From assembly GCF_009901585.1 (NCBI RefSeq), contig NZ_WXYO01000003.1:186001-250000 (forward strand): a stretch of DNA of 64,000 nt, read 5' to 3'. Below the pieces are notes generated by a model, which worked only from the letters and a program-made list of their open reading frames with translations, was not told the origin of the DNA and did no database searches. This DNA is from Poritiphilus flavus (GTDB lineage Bacteria > Bacteroidota > Bacteroidia > Flavobacteriales > Flavobacteriaceae). Shown in pieces: positions 9,879 through 16,998 of the stretch. The position numbers were made by a program, and so were the translations under genes. The first letter of the stretch is position 1; every line of letters starts with the position of its first letter.

Positions 9879-10026
9879 CAACTTTTATATTTGGATTGTA
9901 TCAACCACACGTTAAAATTTTTTTAATCCTTTTTTGGCCAAGGCTCCATCCCTGCTTTGTTTTTTGAAAATGTGGAGGTTAAATCTGCTAAAATGGATAT
10001 CTTTAGGCGATTATCCAATAACAAAA

Positions 10027-10305
10027 ATGACTAAAAAAACAGGGCAAACTAGGAAACAATTCCTAAAAAGGCCTGGAGCCGGATCACTGGCTATGGCAGG
10101 TATGCCCGCCATGCTTCAGGCAACGGATACAAAAAATCATATCAGCCTTAGACGAAAGCAGATGCTACCTCAGGAAGAAACCGTATTTGCCGTGGAGGAC
10201 GTCATGTCTGGTTACAGGGCTGCAGCCCCGGCTTTAGGCTGTAATGATAGCTACTATCAGGACAAAGCGATTAAATGGGACCCTGTTAACATCAAGCTGC
10301 TCTAA
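10027..10305 (+). pseudogene. Internally deleted Gfo/Idh/MocA-type oxidoreductase remnant
   Basis: The 92-residue frame joins two ends of a much longer family. The start (RKQFLKRPGAGSLAMAGMPA) looks like a Tat-type signal region of secreted Gfo/Idh/MocA oxidoreductases, with RK in place of RR. The end (GYRAAAPALGCNDSYYQDKA, then IKWDPVNIKLL) resembles the conserved C-terminus of those proteins. The roughly 300-residue NAD-binding and catalytic middle is missing while the frame is kept. The next gene is a DUF1080 protein, a frequent neighbour of intact copies. The remnant reading is inference from terminal similarity; a genuine small exported protein is the alternative. Confidence 0.6.
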
Positions 10306-10316
10306 CAACCATCATT

Positions 10317-11021
10317 ATGAATGGAAAATTGATCTTTTTTGGCCTGGCCCTGATCCTTTTGGGATGCAAAGAACAACAAAAGGACAAAGTATCCCCCGAT
10401 CCCGAAGAAAAAGAACCGCAGTGGATATCACTGATGGATGCTTCTCAATGGCGGGGATATAATATGGATTCGCTTCCTGAGAAATGGGTTGTTAAAGACA
10501 GCCTGATCACCTGCTTTGGCGACGCCGAAGCAGAGGGTGGGGATATCATAAGCAAAGAAACTTATGACAATTTTGAATTGAGCCTGGAATGGAAGATCAG
10601 CGAGGCCGGAAACAGCGGTATCTTCTATCACGTGGTTGAAGATACTCTTTATGGTTCTGCTGCTTCCACTGGTCCGGAGTACCAGATCCTGGACGATGTA
10701 GGGTTTCCGGAACCTATTGAAGACTGGCAAAAGACCGGAGCAAATTATGCCATGCATACGGCCAATGCTAAGAAAAAACTCAAAGCAGTAGGGGAGTGGA
10801 ACTCCAGCAGAATCATTTTTGACCGAGGCAAGGTGGAACATTGGCTCAATGGGGAAAAGATCGTGGAGTTCGATAAGAATTCAGCGGATTGGGATGAGCG
10901 ACGTGAAGCCGGTAAATGGAAAGACTACCCTGCATACGGCAAAACCAATGACGGCCATTTTGCACTACAGGACCATGGGGCCGGGGTATGGTTCCGCAAA
11001 ATTAAGGTAAGGCGACTTTAG
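10317..11021 (+). CDS. DUF1080 (3-keto-disaccharide hydrolase-like) lipoprotein
   Basis: A 234-residue exported lipoprotein: signal peptide ending in the lipobox LLGC (Cys17), then a linker rich in charged residues. The rest is a DUF1080/laminin-G-like beta-sandwich with the family motifs NFELSLEWKISEAGNSGIFY, GPEYQILDD, WNSSRI and HWLNGEKIVEF, ending ALQDHGAGVWFRKIKVR. Such proteins bind or hydrolyse keto-sugars and usually sit beside Gfo/Idh/MocA dehydrogenases; here the neighbour 11 nt upstream is only a remnant. The substrate cannot be told. Confidence 0.88.
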   Translation: MNGKLIFFGLALILLGCKEQQKDKVSPDPEEKEPQWISLMDASQWRGYNMDSLPEKWVVKDSLITCFGDAEAEGGDIISKETYDNFELSLEWKISEAGNSGIFYHVVEDTLYGSAASTGPEYQILDDVGFPEPIEDWQKTGANYAMHTANAKKKLKAVGEWNSSRIIFDRGKVEHWLNGEKIVEFDKNSADWDERREAGKWKDYPAYGKTNDGHFALQDHGAGVWFRKIKVRRL

Positions 11022-11026
11022 CGATG

Positions 11027-12277
11027 CTAGAATCGACGTTCCGGGTGAAAACCATCCAAAGCCATTGAGGTTTTCTGACCATCGATGAGTTCGGCGATCA
11101 GTTTGCCTGTGGCCGGACCAAGGCTCCAGCCCATCATCGCATGGCCTGTGGCGATGGCCAGGTTGCGGTACTTTGAGGTCCTCCCGATATATGGCAAACC
11201 ATCAGGCGATACCGGTCTCAGGCCACATTGCGCCTGGTCCATTTCTTCAGGTTTTACTTCAAAATCTACATAATAATCGGAAGCTGCCTTGGCGATTGCT
11301 CTCACCCTTTCCGGGCGAATTTTGTGATTGATACCCGAGAGTTCCATCGTGCCTGCAAAACGAGTGAACCCACGCATGGGTGTAACCGCTACTTTGGCTT
11401 CCATAAGGATTGCCGGAATGGTGACTGGAGTGGGCCTGCTCACATTGATGCGGTAACCTTTGCCAGGCTGCACTTCCAGTTTTATGTTTAATTTTTTGGC
11501 CAGTTGCTGACTCCAGGATCCCGATGCCAGAACGATCTCGTCTGCCTCATAACTTCCTTTTTCGGTAACCGCTGCCTTAACTACCTCACCATCTGTTATG
11601 AAACGTTCAACTGCTTCTCCCTTGTGGAATAGAACACCTGCTTTAAGCAGGTATGCCTTTAGTCTTTCCATGATCTCATCAGGAGAGCTGTGGGCGTCGC
11701 ATTCGTAGTGGATGGCGCCCCGGATTTCCGGGCTTAGACCCGGCTGCAGTTTTCCGAGTTCATCCGCCGTAAGCTCACGGGCCTCAAGACCCTGATCGAT
11801 GGCGCGGTTCATTACCTCCCGCTCGTGGTTTCCTTCTCCAGGGGTTTTAAAAAGCATTAGCAGTCCGCGTTTTTCCAGGTGAAAATCGCCCATTTCCCCA
11901 GAGTCGTGCATCTCGGTATACAGTTCTTTGCTCAATAGGTTAATGTCTTTTATCAGTGGGATGGCTTTTTCTACATGGGCCCTGGTGGAGGAAGTATTAA
12001 AATACCATGCCCAGCGGATAAAGTCCATATCCAGACGAGGTTTCATATAAAAGGGACTACTGCTGTTGAACATCCATTTGATGCCCTTGGCCATCATTCC
12101 GGGAGAAGCCAAAGGAATAATATGGCTGGGGGTCAGGTAACCCGCATTGACGTAAGAGGCCCCGGCATTCATTTCCGATTTGTCAATAACAATAGGCTGA
12201 TGGCCTTGTTTTTGAAGGTAATAGGCGCAACTTAGCCCTACGATACCGCCACCTATGACTATAACCCTTTTTCCCAT
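11027..12277 (-). CDS. DadA-like FAD-dependent D-amino-acid dehydrogenase/oxidase
   Basis: An FAD-binding DAO-family enzyme of about 416 residues. The Rossmann motif VIGGGIVGLSCAYYLQKQG is at the N-terminus, and the C-terminal FAD contact region reads GLRPVSPDGLPYIGR then ATGHAMMGWSLGPATGKL, typical of DadA. I chose the ATG at 12277; an in-frame ATG two codons upstream is equally possible. It would deaminate D-amino acids or imino acids such as D-proline or hydroxyproline. It is convergent with the DUF1080 gene and seems to be transcribed alone. Confidence 0.88.
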   Translation of the reverse strand: MGKRVIVIGGGIVGLSCAYYLQKQGHQPIVIDKSEMNAGASYVNAGYLTPSHIIPLASPGMMAKGIKWMFNSSSPFYMKPRLDMDFIRWAWYFNTSSTRAHVEKAIPLIKDINLLSKELYTEMHDSGEMGDFHLEKRGLLMLFKTPGEGNHEREVMNRAIDQGLEARELTADELGKLQPGLSPEIRGAIHYECDAHSSPDEIMERLKAYLLKAGVLFHKGEAVERFITDGEVVKAAVTEKGSYEADEIVLASGSWSQQLAKKLNIKLEVQPGKGYRINVSRPTPVTIPAILMEAKVAVTPMRGFTRFAGTMELSGINHKIRPERVRAIAKAASDYYVDFEVKPEEMDQAQCGLRPVSPDGLPYIGRTSKYRNLAIATGHAMMGWSLGPATGKLIAELIDGQKTSMALDGFHPERRF

Positions 12278-12314
12278 TGGCATTTGAAAAGTGTAAATGT
12301 AGAATTTCAGGACT

Positions 12315-12348
12315 AAAAAAACCCCTTATTTGTCCAAAATAAGAGGCT
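12315..12348 (-). terminator. Rho-independent terminator of the tRNA-Leu transcript
   Basis: On the minus strand a 10-bp stem (CCTCTTATTT / AAATAAGGGG, one G-U pair) with a short loop runs into seven Ts. It lies beyond the three repeats that follow the tRNA, so the repeats should be part of the tRNA primary transcript. Confidence 0.85.
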
Positions 12349-12351
12349 TTG

Positions 12352-12528
12352 TACCCGGGATGGGAATCGAATACTGACGCGAGGTCAGCATAGGGATCCA
12401 AACCACATTGTACCCGGCATGGGAATCGAATACTGACGCGAAGTCAGCATACGGACCCAAACCACATTGTACCCGGGATGGGAATCGAATGCTGACGTGA
12501 GGTCAGCATACGGACCTAAACCACATTG
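12352..12528 (-). repeat. Three 59-bp tandem repeats carrying the tRNA-Leu 3' end
   Basis: Three units start at 12352, 12411 and 12470, exactly 59 bp apart, and the real tRNA 3' end begins at 12529 in the same register. Each unit repeats about 20 nt of the tRNA's T-arm and acceptor end, followed by a non-tRNA part with a small hairpin (CTGAC / GTCAG with a 5-nt loop). The outer stem pair is G-C in the unit at 12470 and G-U in the other two, so pairing is kept. The block lies between the tRNA and its terminator. The layout is like the tyrT/rtT repeats of E. coli. It is not CRISPR because units abut without spacers. Confidence 0.9.
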
Positions 12529-12612
12529 TACCCGGGATGGGAATCGAACCCACACGCCCTAATGGACACATGGCCCTCAACCATGCCTGTCTACCAGTTC
12601 CAGCACCCGGGT
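12529..12612 (-). tRNA. tRNA-Leu (anticodon GAG)
   Basis: An 84-nt gene on the minus strand. The acceptor stem is ACCCGGG / CCCGGGT, the anticodon arm CATGG-TTGAGGG-CCATG gives anticodon GAG, there is a long class II variable arm, and the T-arm GTGGG-TTCGATT-CCCAT is perfect. CCA is not encoded. The long variable arm and anticodon identify leucine (CUC/CUU codons). Its 3' end is copied in the adjacent tandem repeats. Confidence 0.95.
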
Positions 12613-12639
12613 ATACTTTAAGAGTGCAAATTGGGTTTG

Positions 12640-12647
12640 CAAATATA
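12640..12647 (-). promoter_or_regulatory. -7 box of tRNA-Leu
   Basis: TATATTTG on the minus strand, a perfect TAnnTTTG, 27 nt before the tRNA 5' end. No clear -33 TTTG is seen. Confidence 0.5.
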
Positions 12648-12760
12648 AGAACATGCTTTTCACTAAAAAACTTTAGATGGATTTAATTCTTCGCCAGACA
12701 ATGCCGGCTTCCAATCATCCTTAAAGCCAATTCAAAGAGGGCTCGTTTATACCTGACGAC

Positions 12761-12804
12761 GTGATAATTATCATTTCAATTTTTACACCGATGGACTAGT
12801 TTTA
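12761..12804 (+). promoter_or_regulatory. FixK/FNR-type box plus -7 box
   Basis: GTGAT-AATT-ATCAT (12761-12774) is a near-perfect palindrome with the FNR/FixK core TGAT-N4-ATCA. The -7 box TAGTTTTA (12797-12804) begins 36 bp after the palindrome's first base, the spacing shared by all boxes in this window. Predicted transcription starts near 12809, about 187 nt before the next start codon. Confidence 0.7.
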
Positions 12805-12808
12805 ACAC

Positions 12809-12941
12809 GCTGCGTTGCGAACTGAGATACACCGGTCTTTTTTGAGAATTAACTTCTTTATCGGTCGGTATTCTCACTCGAGTTAGGGGCACCTATTACC
12901 CTTTACCTTATTTGACGCTTAACCTGGATTTCCAGGGTTTT
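12809..12941 (+). ncRNA. Possible FNR-box-driven small RNA or long 5' leader
   Basis: The stretch downstream of the box at 12761 contains no ATG before the patatin gene at 12996. It can fold: a 7-bp stem TGAGAAT / ATTCTCA (12843-12849 with 12870-12876) and a hairpin around CCTGG-ATTT-CCAGG (12923-12936) followed by GTTTT. The second could be a weak terminator, giving an RNA of about 130 nt, or the whole may be a structured leader of the patatin transcript. Ends are estimates. The rest of the gap (12613-12760, 12942-12995) shows no gene. Confidence 0.35.
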
Positions 12942-12995
12942 GATAACGGTCTACAGGCCTTGAACACTGTTTTACCTTCTTAAAATTATCCGATT

Positions 12996-13778
12996 ATGAA
13001 TTCAACAATTGGACTTGTGCTCTCCGGAGGCGGATACAGGGGAGTTGCTCATATAGGGGCGATTAAGGCCCTTGAGGAGTTCGGGATTGTCCCCAATGTA
13101 ATTTCAGGAACCAGTGCCGGAGCACTGGTAGGAGCTTTATATGCAGCCAATTACAACCCGGAAGAGATGTTGGCCGCATTTAAGAGCATCAAGCTTTTTG
13201 GATTCTCTCGCTACGCGCGCAAGCAACCTGGATTTGTAGACTCCTCTTCTTTTGAAGGCTTTTTACACGATTATTTTCCGGACAATTCTTTCGATTCGCT
13301 TTCAAAAAAACTCTTCGTTACAGCTACGGACCTATTATCAGGTAGAGCAAAAGTATTCAGGGATGGAGAATTAATTCGTACCATTCTGGCCTCCGCGGCT
13401 TTCCCGGGCATCTTTACTCCGGTCAATATCGCGGGAGACCTATATGCAGACGGCGGCATTCTGGATAATTTTCCAATTCAGCCGGTGAGCTATTGCAATA
13501 AGATATACGGAATCTATGTGAGCCCTGTTAAGCCAATGCAGATAGCAGACTTTAAACACTCTTATGACGTGGTAAACCGCGCTTTCCAATTGAGGATGCA
13601 CCAGTCTTCACGTCTGAAATTCAGACTGTGTGACATGGTGATTAATCCGCCGGAGTTGGGAGACTACCGCATATTCAACTCTAATCACATAGACGAACTT
13701 TTCGAGATTGGTTACAGGAGTACTTTTATGGAACTTCAAAAAAAAGCCTCTGAACAACACTATATGGAGGAATACTAA
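12996..13778 (+). CDS. Patatin-like phospholipase
   Basis: A 260-residue bacterial patatin (RssA/YchK-like). The oxyanion motif GGGYRG (residues 11-16), the nucleophile Ser40 in GTSAG and the catalytic Asp152 in DGG form the Ser-Asp dyad. There is no signal peptide, so it probably acts on membrane lipids from the cytoplasm. The stop is 13 nt before the next gene, which suggests co-transcription. Promoter control may come from the FNR-type box at 12761 through a long leader. Confidence 0.92.
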   Translation: MNSTIGLVLSGGGYRGVAHIGAIKALEEFGIVPNVISGTSAGALVGALYAANYNPEEMLAAFKSIKLFGFSRYARKQPGFVDSSSFEGFLHDYFPDNSFDSLSKKLFVTATDLLSGRAKVFRDGELIRTILASAAFPGIFTPVNIAGDLYADGGILDNFPIQPVSYCNKIYGIYVSPVKPMQIADFKHSYDVVNRAFQLRMHQSSRLKFRLCDMVINPPELGDYRIFNSNHIDELFEIGYRSTFMELQKKASEQHYMEEY

Positions 13779-13791
13779 CTCGATATAAAAG

Positions 13792-14592
13792 ATGCGCAAA
13801 ATGATCTGGCTGTTAATAGGACTTGTTCTCATATTGATACTTACCTCCTTTTATGGGTATTGGCGTTTCAACCATACCGTTGAAAAGGAAAAAGAAGCCT
13901 TTCTCAACAGCCAGGGAAAGAAGGAAATGAAAATTACCATCAAAGATCTGGACCACCTTCCCCATCTGATGCAGGAATACCTTAAAAAGGTTGGAGTGCT
14001 CGGTAAATGCAGGGATTGTCATATCGTTTTCAAGCAGATCGGGCGCATAAGATCAAAACCGAATCAAAGATGGACCCACTTTAACGCAACGCAATATATG
14101 ACGGCAGAACCCGCAGGATTCCTGTGGAGTGCCCAGGCATTTCCCATATTTATCCGGGATAAAAGTATTGAAGGTAAAGGAGAGGTAAAAGTCAGTTTTA
14201 TGGGGCTGAAGAACCTGGCGATTTCTTCTGATCCTGAGACAGACCAAAGTGCCCTGGCCCGATGTCTGGGCGAATACCTTTTCTATCCGGTGGGATTTTT
14301 AAACAAGGAGATTAGCTGGGAAGTGATGGATGCGCGTCAGCTGAAGGCTAAAATGACCTATAAAAATACCGCTGTTGAAGGGGTATTCCAATTTGATGAC
14401 GATGGCTTGTTGGAGCGATTCCGGACACAAAGGTATAGGGAAAAAACCCTGACCGATTTTACAGGACTTGCCGAAGAATACAAACTTATCCAGGGCTATT
14501 ACGTGCCTACAAGGATGCGGGCAATTTGGAATTTGCCAGAAGGAGATTTCGAATACTTTAATTGTACTATCAGCGACTACCGAATTGAATAA
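13792..14592 (+). CDS. DUF6544-like membrane-anchored protein of unknown function
   Basis: A 266-residue protein with one N-terminal membrane span (MIWLLIGLVLILILTSFYGY) and a long extracytoplasmic domain. The pattern LPHLMQEYLKKVG ... RWTHFNATQYMTAEPAGFLW resembles the DUF6544 family, for which I know no firm function. Two cysteines (CRDC) sit close together about 60 residues in. It follows the patatin gene by 13 nt, which hints at a shared membrane-lipid or envelope task, but nothing more can be read from it. Confidence 0.8.
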   Translation: MRKMIWLLIGLVLILILTSFYGYWRFNHTVEKEKEAFLNSQGKKEMKITIKDLDHLPHLMQEYLKKVGVLGKCRDCHIVFKQIGRIRSKPNQRWTHFNATQYMTAEPAGFLWSAQAFPIFIRDKSIEGKGEVKVSFMGLKNLAISSDPETDQSALARCLGEYLFYPVGFLNKEISWEVMDARQLKAKMTYKNTAVEGVFQFDDDGLLERFRTQRYREKTLTDFTGLAEEYKLIQGYYVPTRMRAIWNLPEGDFEYFNCTISDYRIE

Positions 14593-14595
14593 GGG

Positions 14596-14865
14596 CTACT
14601 TTAAAAACCTCCCGGTGGCACAGCTCAGATAGGAGCGGGCTTTCTGCCCAAAGCTGTTCTGATCATCTACCGTCGGGTACCCCAGACTTGAGAGAGCCTC
14701 TTTCGCACAGGATAAACCGCTATCCTCAGCATAATCAAAGGATACCAAAGACCGGGTTTCGTCAATGACCAGGTTTTCCAGGCTTCCTATTTTGGCCAAC
14801 TTACGCCGAATGCTTTCAGCACAGCCTCCGCACTTCAAATTCTGTATTTCTAGACTTGCTTTCAT
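14596..14865 (-). CDS. Heavy-metal-associated (HMA) domain protein
   Basis: An 89-residue CopZ-like protein. The metal-binding motif is KCGGC (Cys12 and Cys15) in a ferredoxin-like HMA fold with SIRRKLAKIGSLENLVID. I chose the ATG at 14865, 8 nt after the upstream stop; a TTG at 14877 would overlap that stop. The tail beyond residue 70 carries one more cysteine (SYLSCATGRF). It may carry copper or another soft metal; no P-type ATPase lies next to it. It shares a transcript with the helical protein upstream. Confidence 0.85.
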   Translation of the reverse strand: MKASLEIQNLKCGGCAESIRRKLAKIGSLENLVIDETRSLVSFDYAEDSGLSCAKEALSSLGYPTVDDQNSFGQKARSYLSCATGRFLK

Positions 14866-14873
14866 GGGATTGA

Positions 14874-15299
14874 TCAAGATTTGAGTAGACTGGGAAGCTC
14901 TTCACTGTCCATGATGTATTCCGTTATTTTGAAGACCTCCTTCCGGTTTGCCCTAAAGGATTTTACAAATCCGGTGAATTCCTTTTCCAGTTCTTCACAC
15001 TCTTCGCGGCTCAGCTCCGGCTTTTTGTCTTCAGGGGTCTCCATCATTGATGCGATATGATGCATTTCCGATTTTACAGCTTCCAGCAGTTCATTGCATT
15101 TTTCCTTAAGCTGGGCAATTTGAATTCTGAGTTCCTTTACCATATCCAGATTCTCTCTTTTGGTGATCCAGATAAAATACTTGTCTATAAGATGATGTAG
15201 AAAGCGCAGGTCGTCTGTATAGAAATCAAGGTCAGATTTCCAATGCTCAAGTAAGACGTAGCGTTCTGCCCAATCTATTCCGGGTTTTGTAGGGGTCAT
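14874..15299 (-). CDS. Small helical protein, paralogue 1 of a three-member local family
   Basis: A 141-residue soluble, strongly helical protein with no signal peptide. Its start, LLEHWKSDLDFYTDDLRFLHHLIDKY, aligns with W-x-S-(D/E)-L-x-F of the proteins encoded at 31987-32412 and 32998-33447; all three then run as predicted coiled coil with a K/E-rich middle and a basic C-terminal helix. I do not recognise a named family. It is the first gene of a two-gene unit with the HMA protein and has an FNR-type box at the standard spacing upstream. Confidence 0.75.
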   Translation of the reverse strand: MTPTKPGIDWAERYVLLEHWKSDLDFYTDDLRFLHHLIDKYFIWITKRENLDMVKELRIQIAQLKEKCNELLEAVKSEMHHIASMMETPEDKKPELSREECEELEKEFTGFVKSFRANRKEVFKITEYIMDSEELPSLLKS

Positions 15300-15323
15300 A
15301 ATTGTAATTTTTAATACTGAAAG

Positions 15324-15367
15324 TAAATTTAAGCCTCAATCTTCCAAATGGGAATGACAATAATCAT
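15324..15367 (-). promoter_or_regulatory. FixK/FNR-type box plus -7 box for the 15299 unit
   Basis: ATGAC-AATA-ATCAT (15354-15367). Read on the minus strand, TAAATTTA (15331-15324) is the -7 box at the common offset. Predicted transcription starts near 15319, 20 nt before the helical protein's start. Confidence 0.7.
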
Positions 15368-15413
15368 GGATCTTCTTATTGAAGCTGAGCGGTGTCATTT
15401 TTTTTGATTTAAA

Positions 15414-15438
15414 AACGAAATAGTTTCGTTGGAACGAA
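15414..15438 (+). promoter_or_regulatory. Nested inverted repeats before a USP gene
   Basis: AACGAAA-TAG-TTTCGTT (15414-15430) is a perfect 7-bp inverted repeat, and its right arm forms a second one with the next bases (TTCGTT-GG-AACGAA, 15425-15438). A weak -7 box, TAGTTTCG at 15421, lies inside it. Three alternating AACGAA arms look like a repressor operator overlapping the promoter of the USP gene at 15456. Confidence 0.45.
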
Positions 15439-15455
15439 TCTTTTAGAGAACTGAA

Positions 15456-16307
15456 ATGAAGCATGTACTTGTTGCTACAGATTGTAATACATATACCACC
15501 GCCGTGCTCCAATACGCCTTTTCTTTGAGTAAGGCTTTAAAAAGTACGCTTAGCGTGTTGCATGTTTTTGAACTTCCGCCTATCCAGCATGAAGTGATCA
15601 AGGATCGCGATCAGTTGCTAAAAAGCTTCCGTAAAGAACAACTGGGGGTACTTAAGCACTACTGCGAGGAACATCTGGGTCTGCCTGAAAACCGCGAAGG
15701 AGTTGAAATGCATCTCGATGCGGTGGATCACTATTCGGTTTCCGAGGCCATTTTAGCCAAATCAGAAGAGGTTATGGCGGATCTTATTGTGGTTGGGATG
15801 AAGGAAAAGCATACCCTCCGTGGCTTTTTTTCAGGAAACATAGCCAATCAACTTTTGAGCAAGAGCATGGTTCCGCTGTTGATTGTACCACCCGACCATA
15901 GTTTTTCCAGCCTTCAACATATTGTCTACGCCTCAGACTTTGAAATGGAAGATATTTTTGTGCTAAAGAAACTGGTTGGGATAGCAGAAGTCTTTGAAGC
16001 GGATATTACCGTTGTTCATGTTCCTGTTGAGGATGAGTACTCAGGAAAGGATCAGATGCAGTGGTTTGAAGAGCTGCTCAGGCAGGAAGTGAACTATCCT
16101 AAGATTAGTTTTCAGCTTCCTGTGGCTACCTCTGTGCCACTTGGTTTGAAATCGTTTATGGAAAGCAGTAATGCAGATATACTTGCCATGCTGGAACGCA
16201 GCGAGAAAGGATTGTTCAAAAAGCTATTTGAGGGGGACACCGTAAAAAAAATGGAATCAAAAATTCGCATTCCGTTACTCAGCTTTAACTGCAGAAAGTC
16301 GTCATGA
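15456..16307 (+). CDS. Double-domain universal stress protein, divergent
   Basis: A 283-residue tandem UspA protein. The first domain starts MKHVLVATDCNTYTTAVLQY and the second near QHIVYASDFEME. The ATP-binding motif G-x2-G-x9-G-S/T is broken here (GMKEKHTLRGFFSGN lacks the second Gly and ends GN), unlike in the other USPs of the window, so nucleotide binding is doubtful. It is convergent with the ABC transporter operon with a 4-nt gap. Upstream are nested AACGAA palindromes rather than a box at the standard spacing for this strand. Confidence 0.88.
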   Translation: MKHVLVATDCNTYTTAVLQYAFSLSKALKSTLSVLHVFELPPIQHEVIKDRDQLLKSFRKEQLGVLKHYCEEHLGLPENREGVEMHLDAVDHYSVSEAILAKSEEVMADLIVVGMKEKHTLRGFFSGNIANQLLSKSMVPLLIVPPDHSFSSLQHIVYASDFEMEDIFVLKKLVGIAEVFEADITVVHVPVEDEYSGKDQMQWFEELLRQEVNYPKISFQLPVATSVPLGLKSFMESSNADILAMLERSEKGLFKKLFEGDTVKKMESKIRIPLLSFNCRKSS

Positions 16308-16311
16308 GCGA

Positions 16312-16989
16312 TTAATCCGGCAATATCCTGCCGTCTTCCATTACAATGATCCGATCTGTTCTTTTTGCAAAGTCTATATCGTGCGTAACTACCAGTAATG
16401 AAAGTCCTTCTTCTTCCTTTAGTTTCTTAAAGATCTGGAATACGTTTTCCGCATTGTAGCTGTCCAGGTTACCCGTAGGTTCATCGCCCATTAAAATAGA
16501 GGGATTATTGATAAGTGCACGGGCAATGGCCACCCTTTGCTTTTCCCCGCCGGAGATCCTTGAAGCCCTTTTTTTGGCCAGATTCCCTATATTCAGCATA
16601 TCCAGTTTTTGTTGGGCGTCGTGGATAATCTCTTCCTCACTTTTAAGTCCTAATTTTTTGGCAGGAAGCATCACGTTTTCAATGACACTGAATTCGGATA
16701 ATAAATAATGGAACTGAAAAACGAATCCGATGTGTTCATTCCGGATCCTGGAGAGTTCCTTATGGTCTTTTCCGGTTACAAGCTCTTCGTTGAGGTAGAG
16801 ATTACCCTCGTAGTCCGTATCCATGGTGGAAAGGATGTATAAAAGGGTAGACTTACCGCAGCCTGATTTTCCCATAATGGAAGCGAATTCTCCCTTTTTG
16901 ACATTAAAAGAAATGTCCTTAAGTACATGGAAATCTACCGGTTTCCTAAAGTGTTTGTTGATATTTTTGGCCTCCAGAACAGTATTCAT
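16312..16989 (-). CDS. ABC transporter ATPase, LolD/MacB type
   Basis: A 225-residue ATP-binding subunit. Walker A is GKSGCGKST, the signature is RISGGEKQRVAIARAL, Walker B is ILMGDEPTGNLD and the switch His is in VVTHD. These mark the LolD/FtsE/MacB group, which moves lipoproteins or drives envelope mechanotransmission. It is the last gene of the unit adaptor-permease-ATPase, 9 nt after the permease. No outer-membrane TolC-like partner is encoded nearby. Confidence 0.93.
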   Translation of the reverse strand: MNTVLEAKNINKHFRKPVDFHVLKDISFNVKKGEFASIMGKSGCGKSTLLYILSTMDTDYEGNLYLNEELVTGKDHKELSRIRNEHIGFVFQFHYLLSEFSVIENVMLPAKKLGLKSEEEIIHDAQQKLDMLNIGNLAKKRASRISGGEKQRVAIARALINNPSILMGDEPTGNLDSYNAENVFQIFKKLKEEEGLSLLVVTHDIDFAKRTDRIIVMEDGRILPD

Positions 16990-16998
16990 ACCCCAGCC

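Noticed and set aside
12183-12401. 72-residue open frame on the minus strand running from the repeats into the DadA-like gene
   Set aside because: It overlaps the tRNA terminator and the real gene's start in another frame; no coding character.
12374-12516. TGAC...GTCA palindromes inside the tRNA tail repeats
   Set aside because: The spacer is 5 nt, not 4, there is no -7 box at the common offset, and they form the RNA hairpin of each repeat.
12352-12537. Regularly spaced repeats that might suggest a CRISPR array
   Set aside because: Units abut with a 59-bp period and no unique spacers; they copy the tRNA 3' end, and no cas genes are present.
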